NCBI RefSeq assembly: GCF_000760695.4
Contig: NZ_JHEG04000001.1
Location: 1-64,000, forward strand
Origin: Tolypothrix bouteillei VB521301
GTDB taxonomy: Bacteria > Cyanobacteriota > Cyanobacteriia > Cyanobacteriales > Nostocaceae
DNA: 64,000 nt
Direction: 5' to 3'
Positions 50,301 to 60,328 of this stretch are shown here, piece by piece; the stretch's first letter is position 1, and each line of letters opens with the position of its first letter. The translations under genes and the position numbers were made by a program. The notes beneath the pieces were generated by a model, which was not told the DNA's origin, ran no database searches, and worked only from the letters and a program-made list of their open reading frames with translations.

Positions 50301-50458
50301 TCGGTTTGCCAAACATCAATCTAGTAACATTATAGACGGACTGCATCCGGGCGTCCAGCGATCGATTAGATATCTTCATGTTAATTGTAGCGATCGCCCC
50401 CCTAGTTCTATTCAATCCTCAATACGGTATTCAGCCAACCGAACTTGCCACCATCACA

Positions 50459-51268
50459 TCACTTACTAGGTAAATTATCCGGGTCAAAACCGAGCGATCG
50501 CAAATACTGCGCCAATTGTTGAGCCCGTTGTCGTTCTTGTTCAGCTCTTAGTTGCTCTTGTTGAGCACGTTGTCGTTCTTGTTCGGCTCTTAGTTGCTCT
50601 TGTTGAGCACGTTGTCGTTCTTGTTCGGCTCGCAGCCGTTCTTGCTGGGCTTGTTCTTCTCCTGTCAAATAGCGCTCGCCCCTTTCGTTGTACCATGACA
50701 ATAACTCTTGGGGAATGCCAGCAGCTATCCCTTGATATCTTCCAATCCCCAAACCGATTTCACTCATCCAGTAGGGTTCACCTATCTGCAACTTATATTC
50801 ACCATCTACTAACTTATACACTTCAAAAGGTTGATGTTGGTCGCGTCGCCAAAATTCGGGATTATAAATTACGTAGTACAACACACCCAGTTTGGTGTAG
50901 ATGTCCATCTTTTCATCATATTCGCCCCCTGGTGTGTGCGACACCATTTCCAACACCAGTATGGGAACTACCCAGTTTTCTTCCCAAACTGCGTAAGAAC
51001 GGCGAGACTTACCACCTTTTTTGCGTTCTACCCCCACGCTTAAAAAAGCATCTGGCACTACGGGTACTTTGGGACTGACTCCTGTCGTGTGATAAACTGC
51101 CATATCTACCCCAAAATACCAATCTGTACGATTTGCCCAAATTGAGTTCAGTAAAAATAGTAAGACGTTGGGCAAAAAGTTTTGGTCTTCGTTATCCACA
51201 GGTGTATCGTCACTACAAGGCAATTCGTCAGTGCTTGGTAACGCATTTTTGAGATCTTTTGACAGCAT
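50459..51268 (-). CDS. Uma2 family endonuclease-like protein with coiled-coil tail
   Basis: The 269-aa protein has a Uma2 domain (PD-(D/E)XK fold) with V-P-D-A-F-L (Asp73), V-L-E-M-V-S (Glu107), D-E-K (Lys120) and Y-T-K-L-G-V-x-Y-Y-V-I-Y-N-P (124-137). The C-terminal 70 residues are a repeated R-A-E-Q-E-R-Q-R-A-Q-Q-E-Q-L unit in three near-perfect copies, a long coiled coil. Uma2 proteins are numerous in cyanobacteria and their role is unsettled. The core motifs are intact. Confidence 0.85.
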   Translation of the reverse strand: MLSKDLKNALPSTDELPCSDDTPVDNEDQNFLPNVLLFLLNSIWANRTDWYFGVDMAVYHTTGVSPKVPVVPDAFLSVGVERKKGGKSRRSYAVWEENWVVPILVLEMVSHTPGGEYDEKMDIYTKLGVLYYVIYNPEFWRRDQHQPFEVYKLVDGEYKLQIGEPYWMSEIGLGIGRYQGIAAGIPQELLSWYNERGERYLTGEEQAQQERLRAEQERQRAQQEQLRAEQERQRAQQEQLRAEQERQRAQQLAQYLRSLGFDPDNLPSK

Positions 51269-51657
51269 AGTCTTTGTCTCGCTGGCGTTCAGTTTCTCAA
51301 TTATAGTGTAGGTGTTTAGCGTTTAATAAACCGTTCCGACAATTTCAAAGTAACTTGAAACTGAGGTTACTCAGAATTTCAGGCAAGTACTTGCATCCTT
51401 GTTAAATATTGTAGAGTCGCAATGCGTTCGGCTGAGTGTTGCGACCAATCACTCTTGAAATCCATTTTTTGCTCGGCATAAAATTCCTTCATAATCATGC
51501 CGGATGGCACTATCAGAACTGAGTACATTGATTGAGCAAGGTATCGATTCCGTGTCAGCAAAAAGAGGTGAAGTCATTGGTATTGTAACAGGACCCAAAT
51601 AATCTTCAATGCGTTAAAGAATATCTCTAGGAATATTTGAAAAGAAGTCTAGTCCTG
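51269..51657. other. Intergenic stretch with possible gene remnants
   Basis: No intact gene is seen. A 32-codon plus-strand frame (51504-51602; L-I-E-Q-G-I-D-S-V-S, then V-I-G-I-V) resembles the extreme C-terminus of PEP-utilising dikinases and may be a remnant. A 60-codon minus-strand frame (51379-51561) has no family features. Confidence 0.35.
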
Positions 51658-52008
51658 TCAAGTCACTTCAAATCTCGTGGCGATATCAATTAATGGGTTG
51701 ATGTCATCAATGGGGATACGAGAAATGGTGTTGGCTACAGTGGATTTTGCAACTTGCTTGTACTTCACAATGTCGAGAACAGCTTCCAGAGAGGACTCAA
51801 TAGAACCTTGCAACCATGCGGGGAATCTAGAGCAGTGTTCGCCTGCAAAGAACAGGGTGTTTTGGGGTCTTTGTGCTGCCAAGTAGTTGGATTTGCTGTC
51901 ATCCCAGTGAATGGTGCATCTTCAGCACTTGACCGTTGATGTTCATTTTGGCATTGCTTTCCTCAAACACGGTCATAAATTTGCACAGATTGTCAGCGGC
52001 CAATGTAG
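51658..52008 (-). pseudogene. C-terminal remnant of an FAD-dependent amine oxidase
   Basis: The segment P-Q-N-T-L-F-F-A-G-E-H-C-S and G-S-I-E-S-S-L-E-A-V is the conserved FAD-binding C-terminus of flavin monoamine/amino-acid oxidases. Upstream sequence (N-L-C-K-F-M-T-V-F-E-E-S) is in a different frame, with the shift near 51920. The large N-terminal part is absent. Only a decayed tail remains. Confidence 0.65.
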
Positions 52009-52012
52009 CTGG

Positions 52013-52450
52013 TTATTCCGGCTCTTCAGCAATTGTCCACTGCCACATTCTTATAAGAAATTTGCTTAGCCTGTACTCTTCCCGATCCCATTGACCATTG
52101 ACCCCCTGCCATACAAATGGATTGGGTTTGCTCGCATCTGCTTTGATTATTCCCCAACAGGCAATACCTTGATTTTCCTGCATAAACACAAGTTTGTCAT
52201 CAACCCATTCAAGTTCTTCTATTGTTAGTAACTGATTGTGGGTGATATTGAGCCAATGATCGCCAGTTAATGCATAATATTCAAAAAGAGCTTTGGGAAT
52301 TGTTAATTTCTGTTGTTCTAGTTTCTTCCACACTGCATCATAGCCAAGACCATCTGATGGATGGAGTGATAAATTTAATTTTTTTTGAAATTGACAAATA
52401 TAATATTTTTTGAACATAGAATATATATTTAAGCTTCCTAAATCCTTCAA
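52013..52450 (-). CDS. SMI1/KNR4-like protein, 145 aa
   Basis: Residues 35-140 show the SMI1/KNR4 (SUKH) layout. A helix with I-P-K-A-L-F-E-Y-Y is followed by strands around L-L-T-I-E-E-L-E-W-V and K-L-V-F-M-Q-E-N-Q-G-I-A-C-W-G-I, and then N-P-F-V-W. SUKH proteins often act as immunity proteins for toxins. No toxin is adjacent, so the role is open. The start may instead be Met12. Confidence 0.55.
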   Translation of the reverse strand: MKDLGSLNIYSMFKKYYICQFQKKLNLSLHPSDGLGYDAVWKKLEQQKLTIPKALFEYYALTGDHWLNITHNQLLTIEELEWVDDKLVFMQENQGIACWGIIKADASKPNPFVWQGVNGQWDREEYRLSKFLIRMWQWTIAEEPE

Positions 52451-52647
52451 ATTCTTAAAGACGCCAGCAGGAGGCTATCTTCAAGATATCCTGTGAGTGC
52501 AGGAGATGCTTGAATGTCTGTCCTATAGCGATCGCCATTTTCGCCAAAACTAAAAGCTTAATTTTACAAGCTTTGACAAGTATAGTTGATAAGTGGATAT
52601 TGACAATACTCCAAAAATTTAGTTTTTGAACACGTAAGGAGCGTTTT

Positions 52648-53037
52648 ATGCTGAAGCAGATGGTTGCTGTTTTACTTTTTTCGGGTGTGGCGCAGGCTAC
52701 TCCTGTAAATAGAGTTGACTATCAACAGATGTATGGCAAATGCTTGAAGGCGGCTGGTGTTACAAATAATAGTTCAGTGGATCGGTGTTCGCGCCAAACG
52801 TTTACGGCTACAGAGCAGGAAATGAATCGCCTCTACAGTAAAATTTACAATCAAATTGCATCTCGACAGGCGGAAGATGCGAAAAAGTTTGAACTTTCTC
52901 AAAAGTTTTGGTTGAGCTATCGAGATAGTCATTGCAAGCTGGCTGGAGCTTATGTTGGTTCGCCGATGTATTCATACTGTCCAATGCAGTTAAATATTTC
53001 ACGGGTTGCTGAATTAAGAGAGCTTGCTGGAGAGTGA
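52648..53037 (+). CDS. LprI/DUF1311-like secreted protein
   Basis: The 129-aa protein has a signal peptide (hydrophobic 4-15, likely cut after A-Q-A near 17). Its DUF1311 domain shows E-Q-E-M-N-R-L-Y and F-W-L-S-Y-R-D-S-H-C, with C-P-M-Q at the end. LprI-like proteins include a lysozyme inhibitor. Four cysteines support disulphides outside the cytoplasm. AAGGAG lies about 7 nt before the ATG. It is convergent with the PARG-like gene (8 nt apart). Confidence 0.75.
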   Translation: MLKQMVAVLLFSGVAQATPVNRVDYQQMYGKCLKAAGVTNNSSVDRCSRQTFTATEQEMNRLYSKIYNQIASRQAEDAKKFELSQKFWLSYRDSHCKLAGAYVGSPMYSYCPMQLNISRVAELRELAGE

Positions 53038-53045
53038 GACTATTT

Positions 53046-54062
53046 CTAATTTCCATCGCTAATACCCCACTGAAATCCTAACGCTTGAATTTTTACCAAT
53101 AAAGTTGAAACTTCAACGTTTGAACCCACAGGTGCTAAGTTCTCATTAAGAATATGTTGAGCCGTTGCAAAATCTTGAGCACTCTTAGCATCAACTCCTG
53201 TATGGAAGACAAGACGATTGACTTGTGCAAGGCGAGCAGCTAGAAGTTGTAAAAGAGCCATTAAAATACGATTACCTCCATAAGCACCGCAGCCCCAAAA
53301 ACCTGTATGAATAATTACAAATTGCTCTTGAGCAGATTCAAAACATGATTCCACTTTTGCTGTAGCAAACCCAGTAAATGCTGTATCAAGGATGTATCGG
53401 ATCTCTTGTTGAGTGTAAACACCATAGCCGTTAGAGGGGGCTTCCATGGCAATAATATTAGTCACTGTGGGCGGATTCAGTGGTTTTGTTGCGAGTTCAA
53501 TAGCTTCTGCTGTAGCACGTGCAAAATTGTTACCATAGAGCCCGTAAGGTCTTGCGTTTTCTACACTAGCATCGGTCGCGATCGCACACCGTCTTTCCAC
53601 GCCACGAATTAATATAGGCGTCGGTTCTCCAGCTTCTACTGTAAAGGGATCGATACCTGCATCAAGCAATGCTTCTCGTAAAGAACCAAGTGCAGGATGT
53701 TCAGCCACTTGCATCTCATCTTGTGCGAGTAGAGAGCCACTGTAGGCACAAAACAGGTCACAATGAGCAAAGTTCAGATACCACTCCACTTCATCATTTT
53801 TTTCATGCGATGGTTCGTATTCAAAGTAACCATATCGTTCCTCAAACTCAGTGCGATCGCTTGAAGAAGATAGATTAACTGGGAGTGTTATTTTACGCCA
53901 ACGAGAGAAGACTATTTCACCGCTATGAATACAGCCTGGAGGACAAGCGATCTGATAAACAATTTTTTTGTTTTTGTTTTTTAATTTTGGTGGATGAGTG
54001 TCTACCAGACTTTGGGTTGTAAATTTATGGCGGCAAATTAGATTATCTGAAGCAGCATTCAT
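53046..54062 (-). CDS. PARG-like macrodomain protein (poly(ADP-ribose) glycohydrolase type)
   Basis: The 338-aa protein shows features of PARG-type macrodomains. N-F-A-H-C-D-L-F-C-A-Y-S-G-S-L-L-A-Q-D-E (97-116) resembles the catalytic loop with its Q-E-E motif (here Q114, D115, E116). I-I-H-T-G-F-W-G-C-G-A-Y-G-G (250-263) resembles the signature W-G-C-G-x-F-G-G of PARG enzymes. It should remove ADP-ribose from proteins or nucleic acids if active. The usual G-G-G before the loop is reduced to S-G-S, so activity or substrate may differ. It stands alone on its strand. Confidence 0.6.
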   Translation of the reverse strand: MNAASDNLICRHKFTTQSLVDTHPPKLKNKNKKIVYQIACPPGCIHSGEIVFSRWRKITLPVNLSSSSDRTEFEERYGYFEYEPSHEKNDEVEWYLNFAHCDLFCAYSGSLLAQDEMQVAEHPALGSLREALLDAGIDPFTVEAGEPTPILIRGVERRCAIATDASVENARPYGLYGNNFARATAEAIELATKPLNPPTVTNIIAMEAPSNGYGVYTQQEIRYILDTAFTGFATAKVESCFESAQEQFVIIHTGFWGCGAYGGNRILMALLQLLAARLAQVNRLVFHTGVDAKSAQDFATAQHILNENLAPVGSNVEVSTLLVKIQALGFQWGISDGN

Positions 54063-54790
54063 GAATTTTTTTCCTTTTGACAGATTTTTATCTCAGAATT
54101 TGTCATATGACTTGTCTTTTGTTTATCACTTTAAGTTTGGTTCACCAGTTTTTTATTGATCGCCCCAATAACCAATGATAACAATTTTCATAACAAAATC
54201 TTTCTTATAAGCTAGAGATCGCTTGATTCGTGTAGACGTAGAAGAACATCTCGCATCTTATTGCAGATGTTTCTTCAGTTCAGCTGCTACTTGGACAAAA
54301 AGCGAGCAGGTTGCTGGAAGCTCGGCTAAACCATTCAATAGTCCGAAGTCATCACAATTTCATTTTACTTCTTTAAGTACCTAAGATATCTAGTAAAAGT
54401 TAAGTTAGATTCTACCTTTAATTCCTTAACTTTTCTGTATCGACTTTTCCCTGGGTAAATTCTATAAAGATAACAGAACACTAGCAATCAAGGATTTGAA
54501 CTGATGACAAGTCAAATGAATTCTATGAATAATATGCACTGGAACAGAATTTTAACCTTTGCTTGACCAACAAGCATATTGTTATTTGCACAAGCTTGCG
54601 CCCCTAGTAGATTAATTTTTACCCATTCTACATTCTACTGTAGAAAGCCCTGTTAACTATCCGCTCAATCATAGTGGTAATTAAGTTTGTCTAAGCTTTT
54701 GGCATTAGCAAGATTAATCCGTTATGAACACCTTCCAAAGGGTGGAATCTTTGGAAATACTTTTTCTAAATAAATAGAACTGCAAATATC
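54063..54790. other. Long intergenic stretch upstream of the 1829-aa gene
   Basis: No gene is supported on either strand. It is AT-rich with several short palindromes and should contain promoters for both flanking genes, which point away from each other. A clear promoter pair cannot be picked. Confidence 0.4.
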
Positions 54791-57700
54791 ATGACACTCC
54801 AAAACATTGTAACTACGCTTGAGAATCAGATTCAAAATAATCAGATTGTGCTGACAAGCTCAACGCTAGAATTGATTCCTCTTAACAAGTTTCTGAATAT
54901 TCTAAATTTAGAACAATTTGCCTTAAGAGATGTAGAAATTAATATCTCTGCAAATAGTGCTTCTCTGACTGGCAAAACATCTCTACTTGGTGTTGAGAAT
55001 GCTGGGCTTGCCATCCTATTTACCGAAACTGACAGTGAAGTCACCTCTAAGCTGAATGCGATGCTCCCGATCGCTCACATTCCGGGAGCAACTTGGCTTT
55101 CACTGGAGAATGTGCAACTTGAATTGAACTTGAGTGCTGCAACAAATCAGCTTACAGGGACAATTGCTGGCGTATTGTCTGGCGGAAATATTGACGCCGT
55201 TGATGTCATTTTGACAATTGATGCAGCCACTGAGACGACTTGGCAAACGGAAATTTCTCGATTTAGTCTATCTGCGATCGCCCAGACATTCCTTGGTGGC
55301 GTTTCTCGTCCCGCTGAGTTACCAGACTTTGAGTTGACGATGATTGGCATTAGCATTACCCCAGCAACTGGGATGTTTGCTCTCCGAGGAGCAACCACCA
55401 CTCAATTGGATTTGGCTACCGGAAGCGACGAACTGGGAGTTCAGGTGACGTTGACGGCAAATCGAACTGTCATGCTCGGTATGAGTCAAATTGACGCCTC
55501 CCTCAGCATTAGTGGTGAAGGGCTATTGGCGATCGCTAATGAACTAGTACTGAAAAACTTTAACTTAAATTTCACCTTAGAAGGTGGGGATTGGAGCTTA
55601 TCTGGAGAAGTGTCAGCAGAGTTGTTTGAGCAGATGTTGACATTGTCTGCTGCATACAACCAGAACGACAATACTAAAAAATTCATGTTGATGACAACAA
55701 CATCTGCCGAATTGGTAAATCTGGCAGGGGTAGGTACTTTCAACATTACAGGGCTGGCGATCGCTCTTGAGCGACAGTTAATTGAAGGGCAAACCACTGC
55801 AACTTCCACTTGGCAAGTCTCAGCAGATGGAGTCATGCGTGTAGACTCCGTTTTTGACTTCCAAGGAAATCTCACCCTTGCTCGTGAAGAAGAAACGACT
55901 CGTCTGGTGTTCATACCCAATCAAGCAACACTCTCCATTCCCTTACCACCGGATCGACGGTCGTCTATGAATCTAGAGTTTGGCGGCATTTCCATTGTCA
56001 GACGCAGCCCCGATCCAAGTACACCAAATCGCACAGCATGGATGTTTGTAGCTTCAGTGAACTTGGCGTTTAGTGGCTGGCATCCTTCAGTACAACAAGT
56101 TTTGCCAAACCGGATCGATGCGACATTCACAGCAGACAATGATTCTGTTCGCCTGAGTGCTGAACGCGTAGTTGCGCCTTTCGACTTTGCGATCCCTGAT
56201 ATCCAAATCGATAACAACACTCGCATTCCCCTCGGGAATGCCCGGATTGATGTCTCTGACTTAGCAATCTTGTTTGGTAATGAAATTGAACTGTCTGCTC
56301 GCATTGGGGTTGGTCTACCAGAAAATTTGAATAATCTGTTTGGCAGGGAGGCAGATGGCACACCTAGAGTTAGATTTTTTAATACTTTCGATCCAAGGCA
56401 TCCAGAAGACACGGTTGTTCGGGTCGAACTGACAATTAACGCAGTTAGCGGTATCCGGCTAACACCCCGCACTTCCATTATTACAGCAGTGCGCCTGCAA
56501 GAGGAAAACGACGAAACCTTCTGGTATTTGGATCTGGATAGTTTTGGTGAAGTCAAGTTCCGGGTTCCTGTCTTCAGCTACGACAGTACAACTTCCAGTT
56601 TCCTAGCCAGTGGTGGCTTTGAAGTTGTCCGAGACCTCAGCTTGCCTCTAACCCCCGCCAAACTACTGCTCAATGCTACAGGATTAAATGCCGTTGCTGA
56701 TACTCTGCCTGATGGAGTGCCTTTGCAACCCATTCAGATTTTAGATGACCGGGGTAATTTCAGGGTAGATGAACTGGCGTCCATTCTCAATCGCGTTAGC
56801 AGTGCGGAACTGCCGGATGAAGTCATGCAGGCGCTTGGGGTAATTGGCGATCGCCTAGATCGACTTCCTGACAGTTTCCGCCAATATCTCAACATCCAAA
56901 TTCCCGACAACTTCTTTTTTAATATTGCCGTTACACCCACAGGTGAAGTGAAGTTGGAAGCGCGAGTCAACGAAGGCGATCGCCCAATCCGGTTCTTGTT
57001 CTCCGACCCCACTTTCCCAGTTCCCAACCCCATCCCCTCTATCATTGGGATTGAACTACGCAGTCTCTCTTTTGGTACGCTCTCCGGAGGTAGCCTGTTC
57101 TTGCTAGAAGTCGATGCCAATGTGGATTCGTTTGACTTGCTAACGCTAGCAGGTGCGCTGCTACTACCTGAGAACGACAGCATCCCGCTACCTAATAGCC
57201 GCGAGCTACACCGCCGCTTGATTTTGCACAAGCTGTTCATGCTGATTGTTTATCAGACTGGGATTCCCATCCCCATTCCCATGTTCTACGACGAAATTGG
57301 GATTGAGTACCTGGGATTGGAAGGGGTGAACTTTGAAACTCACACCCAGTTCCCCATGCCCAGCGTAAATTTGGCAGAGGTCGGGCAAATTCTCTCGAAC
57401 TTCCAACAGTTCTTCACCGATCGCGATTTCTTGCTCAATCCCGACGATGCTCCCACAGATGTCAACCTAAGATTCACCTTACCTCTAAGCGGCAACTTCT
57501 TACAACTTCCAAAATACCTAGGCAGCCAACGGTTGGGTTCCACAGCTAGTGGCATTGAAATTGATGCTTACCGCAACCTTGCCAATTTGTTAAATGGTTT
57601 GAAAACCTTATCAGTCAACCAGTTGATTCAGGCGATGCCGCTGGAGTACCGCGTGAACAGCGTTGGTTTGAACTTTGGTCCCGCTGCTATTAATGCAGGC

Positions 57701-60280
57701 TGGTTAATTACAACCCCAAATGAATTCCGTCAAATTGCGGCTCAATCAGCACCTCGTCAAACGGTCTACAATCAGTTGGGCTTTGCCAGCGAGCAGCAGG
57801 CAAACGCCGCTTTGGCTGTTATCCCCACACTTGGAGGTAGTCGCAACGACGAGGGGTTAATGGTATTGATGCGGGGAACTTGGAATGTAACAAATGTTGC
57901 TATGCTGGATGCCGTATTTGGTTTAGCTGCATCTGGCTCACAAGGTTTTGCTACCGGATTCCGGATTGCAGGTGCTATTTCTAATATTATCGATTTGGAG
58001 ATGGCTGGGAGTGTTGTCATTAATACTCTTAGAGCATCGTTAATGCCGACAGCACCCACGTCATCCCAAACTCCATCCCCCGTTTACGCTCTAGTATTTA
58101 ATGGACAAAATAATTACATCACCCTCAACAACCCTGCTAGTTTGAATTTCACGGGTCAAATTACGATTGAAGCTTGGGTTAGACCTGAAGTTACGGACAG
58201 CTTGCGTAACATTGTCGCTCACGGGTTTACCCGCTCCCCCAACGGTGAGGTATTTTTGAGAATTAGTAACGGCAGCTATCAGATTGGCTCTTGGGATGGA
58301 CAAGAATACTTGACATCAGTAGCAATTCCTGCTGAGGATATTGGCAATTGGGTACACCTAGCGGGGCTGTATGATGGCACAAGCTGGCGACTCTACCGCA
58401 ATGGAGTAGAAGCCAGTGTGAATCAAGCAGCTAGAGGAGCGATCGCTGTCAGCGAAAACTGGGCAATTGGCGCTCGCGGTACTGGAACTGAACGTTTCTT
58501 CCAGGGACAAATTCAGGATGTCCGCATTTGGAACCGCGCCCTCTCAAGCCCAGAAATTCGGGTGAATATGTCTCGTCGTCTTAGAGGAGATGAGATTGGA
58601 CTGGTGGGCTACTGGCAGCTGAACGAAGGACAGGGCACTGTTGCTAACGATCTGACCGGCAACAGGAATACTGGCACTATTCAAGGTGCCCAATGGCAAA
58701 GACTCCCAGCATCCATACTGATTCCAGTTAACTTACCAGACAATGCATCCTCCACAGGATTTCACTTAACGGGGCGCAGTTCCCTGTCAATTCTCAATCG
58801 CCAGATATTTAACGGCGATCTCCAAATCGTCAATGACCAATTTAGCTATCGGGGTGAGTTGAGCCTCTTCCCACAGGGATTTCCCATACAGGTAAACGGT
58901 CATCTAGAAGGACTGCTCAGCAACTCGAATTTTTACCTTGCAGGCAATGTGAACACTTCCCTTGCAGGCTTCGATTTGGTGAATGCAAGGGCGATCGTAG
59001 ATAACAATCGGCTCTTTGTTCAAGGTAACTGGTTGGGAGTCATGACCACCCTTAACGTAGACGCTAGAAATCAGTTATTGTTGCAAGGAAATGTAAATAT
59101 TAACTTGTGGGGACTGCAAGCAAATTTGTCGGTGGAGATTGACGGTAATCGTGGGGCAATGGTTCAGGGCACAATCCAAAGCTTAAGCGTCCTAAATGGT
59201 GCATTCAAACTCATTGGTGCTGGTGGGCGACCAAACCCCTCAATATTGTTCCGGGTCAGCCCGCAACAACCGCTGACAGCAGCTATTTCCGGTGCCATTC
59301 GGCTGTTAGGCATTGCAAGTGAAACTCAGATTGCTGTGGCGCAGGATCGGTTCTCTTTCCAAACCGAAGGTCGCCTCTTCAATGCTTTCCAGTCTGTCTT
59401 AGAAGTTCAGGGACAACAGCTCAACAATGCCGCCAACTTCCGAGTTGCAGGTAGAATGCAAAATGACTTGTTCGAGTACCTCAACCGAGAAACTTCTTTT
59501 GCCATTCAAACCGCAGTGGATACGGTAACGGCGGATCTCAGACGAGCGGAAATGGATGTTCAGAATGCTCAAAATCGAGTTAATCAACTCGACACGCAAA
59601 TTACTGCTCAACGTAATATAGTGAGACAGGAACGGGCAACAGCAGACTCCCGTCTCAACGATGCACGCGCCACTGTCAACAGATCCCGACAAAATCTGGA
59701 TAATATCGAGAGAGACATCCAGCGGTTGCAAAACGATCTTAACCGCGAACGGAACAATCAAGTTTGTACCCGAATTCCGCCTGTGATTGGAGCCAATGTT
59801 TGTGTTCCACGCCGACCGGATGAAATCGTCCGTCTCGAAGGGGAACTCCGGCTCCGTCAGGCAGGGCTACCTCTGGCAGAAACAGCTTTGCGGAGCAGCC
59901 AGGAAACGTTGAGATTAGCCGAACGGGGAGTTGCCACATTCCCCATTGATGCAGACCCACGTATAGCAACTCTGCTTGCAGCACGGGCATCTGCCAATGC
60001 CACTTTGATAGAGTTGCGAGACACCCTGCGATCCATCACAGCCACTGTGGGTGTATTTAGCTCCGTAAGTGACTTCATCCGACGCAACGGATTGAATAGT
60101 CTGCTAAATGTACGTTCTGCTAATTTCGATACCAGTCTCAACTCGGCTGTAGGTGGAATTATCTCCCTTAGCCTTAGCCTGATGTATTTGAATCAAAGTC
60201 GCAACATTAATCTAGCGTTCGACTTTAATAACCCGCTCAACAGTGCTAGAGCATTAGCTCGATTGCTGTTGCCCGCTTAA
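54791..60280 (+). CDS. Very large beta-rich protein with LamG-like domain and coiled coil, 1829 aa
   Basis: No family is recognised for the full protein. Residues 1-1090 consist of many beta-strand segments of similar pattern (short hydrophobic strand, turn, then I/V/L-x-G), suggesting a long repetitive beta structure. Residues about 1100-1305 are a concanavalin/LamG-like jellyroll: V-F-N-G-Q-N-N-Y-I-T-L, then I-T-I-E-A-W-V-R-P, W-V-H-L-A-G-L-Y-D-G, R-L-Y-R-N-G and Q-D-V-R-I-W-N-R-A-L. Beta repeats resume, and a coiled coil lies at about 1590-1715. There is no signal peptide. It may be a surface or tail-like structural protein exported by another route. The sequence has no frameshift. Confidence 0.75.
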   Translation: MTLQNIVTTLENQIQNNQIVLTSSTLELIPLNKFLNILNLEQFALRDVEINISANSASLTGKTSLLGVENAGLAILFTETDSEVTSKLNAMLPIAHIPGATWLSLENVQLELNLSAATNQLTGTIAGVLSGGNIDAVDVILTIDAATETTWQTEISRFSLSAIAQTFLGGVSRPAELPDFELTMIGISITPATGMFALRGATTTQLDLATGSDELGVQVTLTANRTVMLGMSQIDASLSISGEGLLAIANELVLKNFNLNFTLEGGDWSLSGEVSAELFEQMLTLSAAYNQNDNTKKFMLMTTTSAELVNLAGVGTFNITGLAIALERQLIEGQTTATSTWQVSADGVMRVDSVFDFQGNLTLAREEETTRLVFIPNQATLSIPLPPDRRSSMNLEFGGISIVRRSPDPSTPNRTAWMFVASVNLAFSGWHPSVQQVLPNRIDATFTADNDSVRLSAERVVAPFDFAIPDIQIDNNTRIPLGNARIDVSDLAILFGNEIELSARIGVGLPENLNNLFGREADGTPRVRFFNTFDPRHPEDTVVRVELTINAVSGIRLTPRTSIITAVRLQEENDETFWYLDLDSFGEVKFRVPVFSYDSTTSSFLASGGFEVVRDLSLPLTPAKLLLNATGLNAVADTLPDGVPLQPIQILDDRGNFRVDELASILNRVSSAELPDEVMQALGVIGDRLDRLPDSFRQYLNIQIPDNFFFNIAVTPTGEVKLEARVNEGDRPIRFLFSDPTFPVPNPIPSIIGIELRSLSFGTLSGGSLFLLEVDANVDSFDLLTLAGALLLPENDSIPLPNSRELHRRLILHKLFMLIVYQTGIPIPIPMFYDEIGIEYLGLEGVNFETHTQFPMPSVNLAEVGQILSNFQQFFTDRDFLLNPDDAPTDVNLRFTLPLSGNFLQLPKYLGSQRLGSTASGIEIDAYRNLANLLNGLKTLSVNQLIQAMPLEYRVNSVGLNFGPAAINAGWLITTPNEFRQIAAQSAPRQTVYNQLGFASEQQANAALAVIPTLGGSRNDEGLMVLMRGTWNVTNVAMLDAVFGLAASGSQGFATGFRIAGAISNIIDLEMAGSVVINTLRASLMPTAPTSSQTPSPVYALVFNGQNNYITLNNPASLNFTGQITIEAWVRPEVTDSLRNIVAHGFTRSPNGEVFLRISNGSYQIGSWDGQEYLTSVAIPAEDIGNWVHLAGLYDGTSWRLYRNGVEASVNQAARGAIAVSENWAIGARGTGTERFFQGQIQDVRIWNRALSSPEIRVNMSRRLRGDEIGLVGYWQLNEGQGTVANDLTGNRNTGTIQGAQWQRLPASILIPVNLPDNASSTGFHLTGRSSLSILNRQIFNGDLQIVNDQFSYRGELSLFPQGFPIQVNGHLEGLLSNSNFYLAGNVNTSLAGFDLVNARAIVDNNRLFVQGNWLGVMTTLNVDARNQLLLQGNVNINLWGLQANLSVEIDGNRGAMVQGTIQSLSVLNGAFKLIGAGGRPNPSILFRVSPQQPLTAAISGAIRLLGIASETQIAVAQDRFSFQTEGRLFNAFQSVLEVQGQQLNNAANFRVAGRMQNDLFEYLNRETSFAIQTAVDTVTADLRRAEMDVQNAQNRVNQLDTQITAQRNIVRQERATADSRLNDARATVNRSRQNLDNIERDIQRLQNDLNRERNNQVCTRIPPVIGANVCVPRRPDEIVRLEGELRLRQAGLPLAETALRSSQETLRLAERGVATFPIDADPRIATLLAARASANATLIELRDTLRSITATVGVFSSVSDFIRRNGLNSLLNVRSANFDTSLNSAVGGIISLSLSLMYLNQSRNINLAFDFNNPLNSARALARLLLPA

Positions 60281-60328
60281 TGATATCGCTGAGGACTGAG
60301 TTTCTTTCTCAGTTCTCACTCAATTAGA

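Noticed and set aside
50185..50415. 76-codon minus-strand frame right of array 2
   Set aside because: It lies in the presumed leader, lacks a Shine-Dalgarno site and has no family pattern.
56127..56556. Minus-strand open frames inside the 1829-aa gene
   Set aside because: They are shadows of a long real gene with continuous coding character on the plus strand.
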